Source of the DNA: Streptomyces showdoensis
Lineage (GTDB): Bacteria > Actinomycetota > Actinomycetes > Streptomycetales > Streptomycetaceae
Direction of reading: 5' to 3'
Assembly: GCF_039535475.1 (NCBI RefSeq)
Contig: NZ_BAAAXG010000004.1
Span: forward strand, 62,001 to 126,000
DNA: 64,000 bases
Part shown: positions 15,913 through 23,877 of the stretch, one piece after another
Position numbering within the stretch: the stretch's first letter is position 1
Layout: each line of letters opens with the position of its first letter
Program-made: the position numbers and the translations under genes
Notes under the pieces: generated by a model
Database searches by the model: none
Seen by the model: the letters and a program-made list of their open reading frames with translations, nothing else
What the model was told of the DNA's origin: nothing

Positions 15913-17997
15913 GGTGCCCCCTCCCCGCGCGTCGCCCGGGCCCGGGCGATCAGCAGCGCGACGTCGTCGTGGTCGTCGGCCCCCCGCAGCGCGCCGAGCA
16001 GCAGGTCGCAGGTCTGCTCCAGGGGCTGCGGGGGACGGTCCAGCAGGTCGGTGAGGGCGGCGAGCCGTACGTCGATGTCCTGGTCCCGGGTCTCGACCAG
16101 GCCGTCGGTGTACAGGACCAGGTCGTCGCCCGCCCCGAACGGGATCTCCTGCGTCTCGAAGGGCACGCCGCCGACGCCCAGCGGCGCGCCCTCGGAGAGT
16201 TCGAGCAGCCGGGGCGTCCGGCCGGCGGCGACGTGCACGGGCGGCGGGTGGCCGGCGTTCGCGACGCGGCAGCTGCCGCTGTACGGGTCGTACACGGCGC
16301 ACACACAGGTGGCCATCGCGTCGTCCAGGTCGGCGGCGGTGCGGTCCAGGTGTTCCAGGACCACGGAGGGCGCGAGTCCGAGCGCGGCGAGGGTGCGGGC
16401 GGCGGTGCGGAACTGCCCCATGGTCGCGGCCGCGTTGATGCCGCTGCCCATGACGTCACCCACGACCAGCGCGGTCTTCCCGTCGGGGAGCGGGATCGCG
16501 TCGAACCAGTCGCCGCCGACCTCGACCGACTCGGACGCGGGCTGATAGCGGTAGGCGACGTCGAGGCCGTTGAGCCGTGGCGGTCCGTGCGGCAGCAGAT
16601 GGCGCTGGAGGGCGAGGGCGGCCTGGCTCTGGTGGCGGTACCAGCGGGCGTTGTCGATGGCGACCGCCGCGCGGGCGGCCAGCTCCCCGGCCAGCAGGAC
16701 GTCGTCCTCGTCGAACGGCACCGGGTTGCGGGCCCGCTTCAGGTCCAGCACCCCCAGGACGACCCCGCGGGCCCGCAGGGGCACGGCGAGGTACGAGTGG
16801 ATGCCCGCCCGCCGCAGCAGCGCGGCGGTGGCCTCCCCGCTGGCGATCCGGGGCAGGTCGCCGTCGGTGACCTGCCGCACGAGGACCGGGCGCCCGGTCC
16901 GGGCACAGAGGGTGACCAGGCGCTCGGCGCCGTACCGGGCCGGCTCGCCGACCGGGTCGGCGGCCTCCTGCGCCGGGGTGGGGTACGCGGCCTTCACCGC
17001 GAGCGCGCGGAACACGGCCGGACCCGAGGTCCGGGTGGGACCCGGCTGCGTCAGGATGTCCTCCAGGACGTCGACGGCCGCGATGTCGGCGAACTCCGGG
17101 ACCACCAGGTCCGCCAGCTCGTGGGCGGTGAGGTCCAGGTCGAGCGTGGTGCCCACCCGCTCCGAGGCGGCCGCGATCACCGCGAGGCGGCGTCTGGCCC
17201 GGGCGGCCGTCCGGGCCGCGTTGTGCTGCTCGGTGATGTCCGTGACCGCGGCGGCGACCCCCCATGATCCGCCGCTCGGGCGTCTCCAGCCGGTAGAGGG
17301 AGACCGACCACACCCGCTCCTCGCCGTCCGGGCCGGCCACGCCCCGTACGCTCCGGGAGAGGACGGGCTCGCCCGTCTCCAGCACCTCCCCGAGAGCCGT
17401 CTCCAGCGCTTCCGCGTCCGGCGTCGCCACGGCCTCCCGGACCGTGCGCCCCAGGTGGTCGGCGGCGGGCAGGCCGTCGATCCGCTCCAGCGCCGGGTTG
17501 ACCAGGACGAAGCGGAGATCGTGGTCGAGCACGGCCAGGCCGAGCGGCGAGTGGCCGACCAGGAGCGAGGACAGGGTCAGGTTCCGCTCCACCCGCCGGA
17601 CCGCGGCCCGGTCCGAGGCGAGGCCCAGGGCGTAGGGCCGCCCCCGCTCGTCCTGGAGCCGCGTGTTGCGGAACTCCACCAGGATCGTGCGGCCGTCCTT
17701 GTGCCGTACGGGGAAGACCCCGGCTCCCGGCCCGTCGCCCGCCACCACGCGGCCGACCAGCGCGTTCACCTGCTCCCTGTGCCGCTCCTCCACCAGCAGT
17801 GCCACGGCCTGCCGCCCGAGGACCTCGGCCGCGGGGTAGCCGAAGAGCACCTCCGCCTGCGGGCTCCACAGGACGATCCGGCCCTGGTCGTCGAGGATGA
17901 CGGCGGCCACCCCGAGCACGTCGAGGAGCCCGCCCGGCTCCAGGGCGAGATCGCCGGCCGCCGGGTCCGGGCCGGCGGGGAAGGCCGCCGCGCTCAT
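15909..17997 (-). pseudogene. PAS/GAF/SpoIIE protein phosphatase, interrupted by +1 frameshift in a G6 tract
   Basis: As written, the gene is split. The 5' part (17997 down to about 17264) encodes two PAS domains and ends in frame at YRLETPERRIMG. The 3' part, in the next frame, resumes with VAAAVTDITEQHN, the expected end of a PAS domain, followed by GAF and a SpoIIE phosphatase (SVEVGGDWFDAIPL, VVGDVMGSG). Removing one G from the six-G run (plus strand C 17258-17263) restores 695 codons. ATG at 17997 has GGAGGAGGGA upstream. The product would be the non-HATPase partner of the downstream phosphatase. A sequencing overcall, a true null allele or slippage are all possible; I favour the first. 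Confidence 0.75.
17258..17263 (-). other. G6 tract at the SpoIIE frameshift point
   Basis: Six consecutive C on the plus strand (six G in the coding strand) exactly where the reading frame changes. Five G would give ATG GGG GTC GCC and an uninterrupted PAS domain. Confidence 0.75.
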
Positions 17998-18128
17998 CCA
18001 GACCGTGTCCCTCCTCCACCCCACAGCCCCTCCATCATCCCGCCACGGAAGCGGACCGCCAGTCGTGAAGGTCGGGCAGCGCATGAAGGGCGCGAAAACG
18101 GCGATGACGGAAACCGCAAATAAATCAG

Positions 18129-18145
18129 ATCCGGACATGTCGGAT
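18129..18145. promoter_or_regulatory. Palindrome ATCC-G-GACATGTC-GGAT
   Basis: An eight-base perfect palindrome GACATGTC is flanked by ATCC and GGAT arms with one bulged G. It lies between the divergent SpoIIE gene and the riboswitch-controlled lytic gene, so it could be an operator for either. No cognate regulator is evident. Confidence 0.3.
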
Positions 18146-18230
18146 TAAGTGTTCGCCGGTGATCTGAGTCACGGCACCCCCTATCCCGGGGATGCTGTCG
18201 CGGCGTCATGTGCGTGCCCCGGCGGAACAG

Positions 18231-18260
18231 TTGACGAGATGGATCACGGCGCCGTATTCG
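18231..18260 (+). promoter_or_regulatory. Candidate housekeeping promoter for the riboswitch transcript
   Basis: TTGACG (18231-18236) is followed after 18 bases by TATTCG (18255-18260). It lies about 70 bases upstream of the riboswitch P1 stem, a sensible place for its promoter, but the -10 match is modest. Confidence 0.35.
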
Positions 18261-18327
18261 ATCCCTTTCCGGCGCGTAAAAGATCTGCTTGCTTTTGCGA
18301 ATCAGGCCCTTGTTCTGGCTCTTCGGA

Positions 18328-18528
18328 TTCGCCTACGGTCACCCGTCATCCGGACGGAACGCCGAATCCTGCCGCCGCCCGGGCACCGCACTCACCCATA
18401 CGCACGGCAGGAGCGGGGGACCCACAGGTTCGCCGCCGCCCCGGTCTCCGGGGCGGCTCGGGGTGTAGTCGCGCACCGCGCGGCCGGGCAGCTCCTGCCC
18501 GAACCCGACAGCTCACCTCGCAGGCGAA
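18328..18528 (+). ncRNA. c-di-AMP riboswitch (ydaO/yuaA type)
   Basis: The leader of the LysM-transglycosylase gene holds the conserved ydaO blocks in order: GAATCCTG (18364-18371), GGGGGACCCA (18415-18424), GGGGTGTAGTC near 18460-18470, and GAACCCGACAGCTCACCTCG (18501-18520). The ends TTCGCCT (18328-18334) and AGGCGAA (18522-18528) form a seven-bp P1 stem that abuts the ribosome site AAGGAGAGG. This class binds cyclic di-AMP and in Streptomyces is known before cell-wall hydrolase genes such as rpfA, generally switching expression off when the ligand is high. The P1-to-ribosome-site contact suggests that initiation may be affected as well as transcription. Confidence 0.85.
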
Positions 18529-18543
18529 GGAGAGGACATCGCC

Positions 18544-19485
18544 ATGCGTGGAAACGGTAAGCACCGCCGCCCCGGGAACACTCCGCTCGCTCGCGGGCTG
18601 GCCGTCGTCGGCATCACCGGCAGCGCCGCACTCGCCCTGCCGCTCGCCGGCGCGACGGGCGCCGCCGCCGAGGCCCCGCAGGCCGCGCCGACGGTGCGCG
18701 CCGTACAGGCCGTACAGGCCGCGCCGACGGTGCGCGCCGTACAGGCCGTACAGGCCGCGCATTCGGTCGCGATCGAAAAGGCGGCGGCGTCGCAGGCCGT
18801 GAAGGCGAACGGCGTCGTGCGCTATGCGGTGGTCGCCGGAGACTCGCTGTCGAAGATCGCCCAGAAGCACCACGTGAGCGGCGGCTGGAAGAAGATCTAC
18901 CGAGACAACCGCGCCGCCGTGGGCGCGGACCCCGGTCTCATCCGCCCCGGCCTGCACCTCTCCATCGACGCGAAGGGCGCCAAGGGCGCCAAGGCCGGCA
19001 AGGCCGGCGAGCGTCCGGCCGCCGTGAGCGGATCGGGTGCGGGCGGCGGGTCCGCGCTCCCGGCGGTCGCGTCCCGCCCGGCCGCCCAGCCGGCCGTGGT
19101 CCAGGCCGCGGCCCAGGCGCCCGCGGTCTCCTCGGCGTCTTCGGCGGCCTCGGCCGTCTCGTACACGAACGACCTGGACGGCTGGATCCGCGAGTCGCTC
19201 GCGATCATGGCCAGGAACGGCATTCCGGGCACGTACGAGGGCATCCACCGCAACGTCATGCGCGAGTCCTCGGGCAACCCGCTGGCCGTCAACGACTGGG
19301 ACTCCAACGCCCTCGCCGGCACCCCCTCCAAGGGCCTGCTCCAGGTGATCGAGCCCACCTTCCAGGCCTACCACGTCCCCGGCACGGCCTTCGACCTGTT
19401 CGACCCGGTCGCCAACATCACGGCCGCCTGCAACTACGCGGCCGCCCGCTACGGCTCCATCGACAACGTCAACGGCGCCTACTGA
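18544..19485 (+). CDS. Secreted LysM and transglycosylase SLT-domain protein
   Basis: A 313-residue secreted peptidoglycan hydrolase. A signal peptide (GLAVVGITGSAALALPLAGATGAAA) is followed by an Ala/Val/Gln-rich repeat, a LysM peptidoglycan-binding module (about residues 92-140, RYAVVAGDSLSKIAQ), a flexible linker and a C-terminal SLT lytic transglycosylase domain with catalytic Glu241 in MRESSGNP and the GLLQVIEPTFQAY block. ATG follows AAGGAGAGG. Expression is predicted to be controlled by the upstream c-di-AMP riboswitch, linking wall turnover to osmotic or developmental c-di-AMP levels, as for rpf-type genes. Confidence 0.92.
   Translation: MRGNGKHRRPGNTPLARGLAVVGITGSAALALPLAGATGAAAEAPQAAPTVRAVQAVQAAPTVRAVQAVQAAHSVAIEKAAASQAVKANGVVRYAVVAGDSLSKIAQKHHVSGGWKKIYRDNRAAVGADPGLIRPGLHLSIDAKGAKGAKAGKAGERPAAVSGSGAGGGSALPAVASRPAAQPAVVQAAAQAPAVSSASSAASAVSYTNDLDGWIRESLAIMARNGIPGTYEGIHRNVMRESSGNPLAVNDWDSNALAGTPSKGLLQVIEPTFQAYHVPGTAFDLFDPVANITAACNYAAARYGSIDNVNGAY
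18682..18753 (+). repeat. Two tandem copies of a 36-bp repeat
   Basis: A 36-bp unit (18682-18717) is repeated exactly at 18718-18753 inside the lytic-enzyme gene, encoding AAPTVRAVQAVQ twice between the signal peptide and LysM. Being in frame, it lengthens the linker only. Confidence 0.8.
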
Positions 19486-19512
19486 CGGCCGAGCGCCGCG
19501 CCCCCTGCTCCC

Positions 19513-19553
19513 TTATGGACAGGTGTCCATGTAACCTGGACACCTGTCCATAA
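19513..19553. promoter_or_regulatory. TetR-type operator: 17-bp perfect inverted repeat made of two palindromes
   Basis: TTATGGACAGGTGTCCA (19513-19529) and its exact reverse complement (19537-19553) are separated by 7 bases. Each arm contains the palindrome TGGACA-GG-TGTCCA (or its CC form), giving two adjacent operator sites. It lies 21 bases before the DUF1304 start, and the downstream TetR gene is the obvious binder. Confidence 0.8.
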
Positions 19554-19574
19554 AGTTCGAGGAAGGGGTGCGCC

Positions 19575-19937
19575 ATGGATGCGGTCGCGAACGTGCTGGT
19601 CGGCCTGGTGGCGGCGCTGCACGCGTACATCATGGTTCTGGAGATGTTCCTCTGGGAGAAGGGGCCGGGACGCAAACTCTCCGGCTTCGACCCCGCGATG
19701 GCCCGGGCCACCGCCCCGCTCGCCGCGAACCAGGGCCTCTACAACGGCTTCCTGGCGGCCGGCCTCGTCTGGGGCCTGATCGCGGGGGACCCGACCGGCT
19801 TCCGGGTCCAGGTCTTCTTCCTGGTCTGCGTGCTGGTCGCCGGGCTGTACGGCGGCTTCACCGCCAACCGCCGCATCCTGGTGGCGCAGGCGCTCCCCGG
19901 GGCCCTCGCGCTCGGTGCCGTCCTGCTGGCCGGATGA
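19575..19937 (+). CDS. DUF1304 small membrane protein
   Basis: A 120-residue integral membrane protein of the DUF1304 family, with four predicted helices (ANVLVGLVAALHAYIMVLEM, GLYNGFLAAGLVWGLI, VFFLVCVLVAGLYGGFT, ALPGALALGAVLLAG). The family block FLWEKGPGRK...ANQGLYNGFLA is intact. Function is unknown. It overlaps the following TetR regulator by ATGA and both sit behind a strong palindromic operator, so they form an autoregulated two-gene operon. GGAAGGGG precedes the ATG. Confidence 0.88.
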   Translation: MDAVANVLVGLVAALHAYIMVLEMFLWEKGPGRKLSGFDPAMARATAPLAANQGLYNGFLAAGLVWGLIAGDPTGFRVQVFFLVCVLVAGLYGGFTANRRILVAQALPGALALGAVLLAG

Positions 19938-20545
19938 GCACCGCACCGCCGGATCCGCGGGCCGAGCGGACCAGGGCCAAGCTGCGCCGAGCGCTCCTCG
20001 AGGAGTGCGCGGACAGCCCGCTCGCGCAGGTGAGCGTCGCGGCGCTGGTGCGGCGGGCGGGGGTCGGCCGTGCCACGTTCTACCTCCATTACGCCGACCT
20101 GGAGGCGCTCGCGACCGACGCGTGCGCCGACATCGTCCGCGACGCCGTCGACGCCCTGCACGCCTGGCGCGGCACGCCCGACCCGGCCTCCCCGCCCCCC
20201 GCGCTGCGCGAGTTCTTCGACCGGATCACCGCGCACGCCGGGCTCTACCGGGAGCTGCTGCGCCCGGGCGGCAGCGGTCCGCTCGGCCTCGTGCTCCACC
20301 AGGAGCTCCGCGCCCGGAGCCGGGCCGAGCGCGCCCTGGCCGGGGCACCGGAACCCGACCTGATCGCCTCGGCGGTGGCCGCGACCTTCGCCGGCGTACT
20401 CGCCGACTGGCTGCACGGCCTCATCGGGGCCGCCCCCGGCCGAGATCGCGCAGCGGGTCTGGGGACTGCTGATCACCCTGCACCGGGCCCCTCTGGACTG
20501 AGGGGTGCCGGGGGCGAAGGGTGGGGCCCCTCCCGGTGCCCCTAA
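19934..20545 (+). CDS. TetR/AcrR family regulator, C-terminus probably frameshifted
   Basis: An N-terminal TetR helix-turn-helix (VSVAALVRRAGVGRATFYLHYADLEAL, about residues 34-60) and a ligand domain. ATG at 19934 overlaps the DUF1304 stop. As written the frame reads to 20545 with an atypical Gly/Pro-rich end. Removing one C from the run at 20433-20437 gives instead AEIAQRVWGLLITLHRAPLD and a stop at 20501, i.e. 188 residues with a normal family C-terminus. DNA binding should be unaffected. It probably represses itself and DUF1304 through the 19513-19553 operator. Confidence 0.8.
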   Translation: MSTAPPDPRAERTRAKLRRALLEECADSPLAQVSVAALVRRAGVGRATFYLHYADLEALATDACADIVRDAVDALHAWRGTPDPASPPPALREFFDRITAHAGLYRELLRPGGSGPLGLVLHQELRARSRAERALAGAPEPDLIASAVAATFAGVLADWLHGLIGAAPGRDRAAGLGTADHPAPGPSGLRGAGGEGWGPSRCP

Positions 20546-20607
20546 GATGCGTCACCCGCGGTAGCGGCGGTGCCCTGAGGCGCCACGGCCGGAAGGAGCG
20601 CCCGAAG

Positions 20608-21522
20608 ATGGCGGGCTGGAACGTGCAGGACATCCCCTCCCAGCGGGGACGCGTCGCGGTGGTCACCGGGGCCAACAGCGGCATCGGATACGTCACCGCC
20701 CGCGAACTCGCACGTGCCGGGGCGCACGTCGTCCTCGCCTGCCGCGACCGCACCCGCGGCGAGACGGCCCTCGCCCGGCTGCGCGGCGAAGTGCCGCACG
20801 CCGAAGCCGCGTTCGCGCCGCTCGACCTGGGGGACCTCTCCTCCGTACGGGACTTCGCCACCGCCCTGTCCGAGCGGCACGAGGGCCTCGACCTGCTCGT
20901 CAACAACGCCGGCGTGATGGCCCTGCCCCACGGCCGCACCGCCGACGGCTTCGAAACCCAGTTCGGGGTGAACCACCTCGGCCACTTCGCGCTCACCGGG
21001 CTCCTCATGCCCCTGCTGCTGCCCACCCCGGGCGCCCGGGTCGTCAGCCTCTCCAGCGGCTTCCACGCCCTGTCCGACCTCGACCACACCGACCTCAACG
21101 CCGAGCGCGGCTACCGTCGGTGGATCGCGTACGGCCGCTCCAAGACGGCCAACCTCCTCTTCGTCCACGAACTCGCGCGCCGCCTGGCCGCCGCCGGGTC
21201 CGGGCTCGTCGCGGCCGCCGCCCACCCCGGCTACGCCGCCACCAACCTGCAGACGGCAGGCCCCCGCCAGGAGGGCCGCCGCGCCGCCGCACGGATGATG
21301 GAGCTGGGCAACCGGATCATCGCCCAGCCCGCCGCCACCGGCGCCCTCCCCACCCTGTACGCCGCCACCGCGCCCGGCGTGCGGCCCGACGCCTTCATCG
21401 GGCCGAAGCTGGGCTGGCGCGGCGCGCCCACCCGCTCCTGGCGGGCCGGATGGACGCTGGACGACGCCTCCGGCGAGCGCCTCTGGACCGCGTCCGAGGA
21501 GCTCACCGGAGTCCGTTACTAG
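20608..21522 (+). CDS. Short-chain dehydrogenase/reductase (retinol dehydrogenase-like)
   Basis: A 304-residue Rossmann-fold oxidoreductase of the retinol-dehydrogenase/protochlorophyllide-reductase-like SDR group. It shows the cofactor motif TGANSGIG, an Arg in LACRDRTRG suggesting NADP(H), NNAGVM, a catalytic Ser in SLSSG and the active-site YGRSK. Its substrate is unknown. ATG at 20608 is selected by GGAAGGAG nine bases upstream; the open frame upstream is not family-like. It is convergent with the amidohydrolase gene, with only 8 bases between them. Confidence 0.9.
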   Translation: MAGWNVQDIPSQRGRVAVVTGANSGIGYVTARELARAGAHVVLACRDRTRGETALARLRGEVPHAEAAFAPLDLGDLSSVRDFATALSERHEGLDLLVNNAGVMALPHGRTADGFETQFGVNHLGHFALTGLLMPLLLPTPGARVVSLSSGFHALSDLDHTDLNAERGYRRWIAYGRSKTANLLFVHELARRLAAAGSGLVAAAAHPGYAATNLQTAGPRQEGRRAAARMMELGNRIIAQPAATGALPTLYAATAPGVRPDAFIGPKLGWRGAPTRSWRAGWTLDDASGERLWTASEELTGVRY

Positions 21523-21530
21523 TCCGGTCC

Positions 21531-22895
21531 TCAGGCGAGGAACTCGCCGTCCCGGGCCACCACGACCCCGCCGTGCACGACCAGGTCCCGGCGCGGCATG
21601 TCCACCACGATCTGGGGCAGGCACTCGCCCCGCACCAGCACGAAGTCGGCCGGTGCGCCGGGCCGGAGGTCCGCGTGGGGCAGGCCCATGACGTCCGCAC
21701 CGCCGTTCGCGGCCACGCCGTAGCAGTCCGACAGCTCCTCGTCGAGGCGGATGTCCGTCACCCAGCCCAGCAGGTGCGCGCGGTGCATCATGTCCGCGTT
21801 GCCGAACGGGCTCCAGGAGTCGCGCACCCCGTCGGAGCCGAGCCCGACCCGTACGCCGTGCTCGCGCAGCCGGGCGATCGGCAGCACCAGCGAGTCGGAG
21901 GGCGCCACGGTGGTGAGCGCGATGTCCTGGGCGCCCAGGTCGGCGGCGACGGCGCCGAGCTCGCGGTCCGACAGGGCGGGCAGGCAGAAGACGTGGCTGA
22001 CGGTGACCTTGCCCGCGAGGGACAGGGCGCGGGTGCGGTCGATGATGCCGCGCATGGCCCTGAGCCCCTTCTCGCCCCGGTCGTGCAGGTGGATGTCCAC
22101 GCCGATGCCGTGCCGGTCCGCGATGCCGAAGACCAGGTCGAGCTGCTCGTCGAGGGCCTGGTCGAAGCCGATCGGGTCGATGCCGCCGATCATGTCCACG
22201 ATTCCGGCGCGGGCGGCCTCCTCGAGGAGCTCCGCGGTACCCGGGGTCCTGATGACGCCGTGCTGGGGGAAGGCGACGATCTGCACGTCGAGCGCATGGC
22301 GAAGCCGTTCCCGCGCGTCGGCGAGGCCCTCCACCCCGGCGAGGCCGTAGGCCGGGGCCACGTCGGCGTGGGCCCGCATGGCCCGGGTGCCGCGCGCGAC
22401 CGCGTGCGACATCAGTCCGTACGCGCGCTCGGCCACCGGCCGACGCTGGCTGCGGAACAGCTCCACGTCCTGGGCGACGTAGTCGGCGATGCCGCTCGCC
22501 GGGCGGCGCGACACCCAGGAGCCGCCCCAGGTCGTCTTGTCCGGGTGGATGTGCGCGTCCACCAGCGACGGCAGCGCGATCCGGCCCCCGCCGTCGACGA
22601 CCTTCGCACCGCGCGGCGCGGGGCCGGCCGAGACCCGTCCGTCGACGACCACGAGATCCGTCGGCTTCGCCGCGCCGAAGGGGCGCACGTTGCGGAAGAC
22701 CACCGTCTTGTCCCGGTGCCGCGAGGCACCGGGAGCGGGCGCGGTCGACGCGGGGGCGGACGCGCCGGGAACGGCCGTCGCGGGCGGGGCGGTGGCGGCC
22801 ACGGTGGCCGTCGTGCCCGCGAGTGCGGCGGCACCGGCCAGCATCGTGCGGCGGGAGAGCGTGGAGGAAGCGGGGGAGGCGGGGGACGGCTGCAT
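21531..22895 (-). CDS. Tat-exported amidohydrolase (cytosine deaminase-like)
   Basis: A 454-residue metal-dependent amidohydrolase. The N-terminus has a twin-arginine signal (LSRRTMLAGAAALAGTTATVAA). The barrel has metal ligands in VDAHIHPDK, VDIHLHDRG, KVTVSHVF and GSDGVRD, resembling the cytosine deaminase/N-isopropylammelide branch, which hydrolyses ring amino groups or cyclic amides. An exported member is unusual, since deaminases of this type are normally cytoplasmic. CAAGGAGCCCCC precedes the ATG. A GTATAC operator copy 38-50 bases upstream and the adjacent GntR gene indicate repression by that regulator. Confidence 0.85.
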   Translation of the reverse strand: MQPSPASPASSTLSRRTMLAGAAALAGTTATVAATAPPATAVPGASAPASTAPAPGASRHRDKTVVFRNVRPFGAAKPTDLVVVDGRVSAGPAPRGAKVVDGGGRIALPSLVDAHIHPDKTTWGGSWVSRRPASGIADYVAQDVELFRSQRRPVAERAYGLMSHAVARGTRAMRAHADVAPAYGLAGVEGLADARERLRHALDVQIVAFPQHGVIRTPGTAELLEEAARAGIVDMIGGIDPIGFDQALDEQLDLVFGIADRHGIGVDIHLHDRGEKGLRAMRGIIDRTRALSLAGKVTVSHVFCLPALSDRELGAVAADLGAQDIALTTVAPSDSLVLPIARLREHGVRVGLGSDGVRDSWSPFGNADMMHRAHLLGWVTDIRLDEELSDCYGVAANGGADVMGLPHADLRPGAPADFVLVRGECLPQIVVDMPRRDLVVHGGVVVARDGEFLA

Positions 22896-22932
22896 GGGGG
22901 CTCCTTGGGGAGAGGGCCAACGGCTCCCCGTT

Positions 22933-22945
22933 TTTGTATACCAAG
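22933..22945. promoter_or_regulatory. GntR operator copy 1, TTTGTATACCAAG
   Basis: The 13-bp site TTTGTATACCAAG, with core palindrome GTATAC, lies 38 bases before the amidohydrolase start. An identical site in opposite orientation lies at 23057-23069 by the GntR gene end. GntR/FadR-type factors favour GT-N-AC half-sites, so this is a plausible operator. Confidence 0.6.
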
Positions 22946-23056
22946 CTGCGGGCGGCGAACAAGGGTGAGCTGCCGCGAGGGGGAAATCCCAGATGAGAGC
23001 CGTGTGTGTTCACGGGGGCGGAGGTGACGGGGAGGGGTCTAGAGTCGTTCCGGCCT

Positions 23057-23069
23057 CTTGGTATACAAA
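23057..23069. promoter_or_regulatory. GntR operator copy 2, CTTGGTATACAAA
   Basis: Exact reverse complement of the 22933-22945 site, 124 bases away, just past the GntR stop codon. Two matched sites upstream of the amidohydrolase allow cooperative binding or a small loop. Confidence 0.6.
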
Positions 23070-23073
23070 TTCT

Positions 23074-23808
23074 TCAGGCGTCGCCGAAGAGGGAGCGCAG
23101 GGCGACGGCCCTGCTGTCCCGCACGTGCAGGAGCGTGCTGGCCGCCGCGGCCTCCGCGTCGCCCGCGGCGATGTGCCGGAACATCTCGGCGTGCTGGGCC
23201 CGCATGTGCGCGGGTTCCTCGCGCAGCCCGAACAGCAGCCGCAGCTGCCAGCTCAGCTGCTCCATCATGCGCGCGAGCAGCGGATTGCCGGCCATGGCGA
23301 CGACGCCCTCGTGGAACGCCGTGTGCGCGGCGACCTCCCGCGTCCCCTCGGCCTCGGCCGCCGCCGACTCGGCCTGGTGCAGCGTCGCCTCCAGGGCGGT
23401 CAGCCCCTCGGGGGCGCCCGCCGCCGCGACCCGCGCCGCGAGCCGGGAGGCCTGGACCGCCAGGGGCTCCCACACCTCGTACAGATGCTCCACATCGGTG
23501 CGCTCCAGGCGCCGGACGCGCACACCGCTGTGCGGGAGCAGTTCGAGGAGCCCCTCGGCGACCAGTGCGCGCAGCGCCTCGCGGACCGGCACGCGCGACA
23601 TGCCGAGCTCCACGGCGACCTCCCGCTCGACGAGGCGGGCACCCTGCGCATACCGCCGGTCGACGATGCGCTGCAGGACGGCCTCGCGCGCCCGCGCGCC
23701 GAGCGGGCCCGGTCCGGCCTCCTTGGCCGTCGCCCCGGCTGACGTCCCGGCCGTCGCCTCGGCTGCCGATCGGGGCCTGTCGCTGTCCGCCACCGTGTCT
23801 GTCCTCAT
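23074..23808 (-). CDS. GntR family regulator (FadR/FCD subfamily)
   Basis: A 244-residue regulator with an N-terminal GntR winged helix (AREAVLQRIVDRRYAQGARLVEREVAVELGMSRVPVREALRAL) and an all-helical FCD ligand domain carrying the expected His-rich metal/ligand pocket (HTAFHEGVV, HIAAGDAEAA). It is upstream of the amidohydrolase on the same strand. Matching TTTGTATACCAAG sites lie between the two genes, which argues that it controls the amidohydrolase promoter. ATG at 23808; the ribosome site is weak, and about 40 Ala/Thr-rich residues precede the fold. Confidence 0.88.
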   Translation of the reverse strand: MRTDTVADSDRPRSAAEATAGTSAGATAKEAGPGPLGARAREAVLQRIVDRRYAQGARLVEREVAVELGMSRVPVREALRALVAEGLLELLPHSGVRVRRLERTDVEHLYEVWEPLAVQASRLAARVAAAGAPEGLTALEATLHQAESAAAEAEGTREVAAHTAFHEGVVAMAGNPLLARMMEQLSWQLRLLFGLREEPAHMRAQHAEMFRHIAAGDAEAAAASTLLHVRDSRAVALRSLFGDA

Positions 23809-23877
23809 TCCGTCCTGCGCCGGGAACGCCCGGGCCCGCCCGGGCCGAGGATACGACGGGCGGGACCGGGCGGAGGG

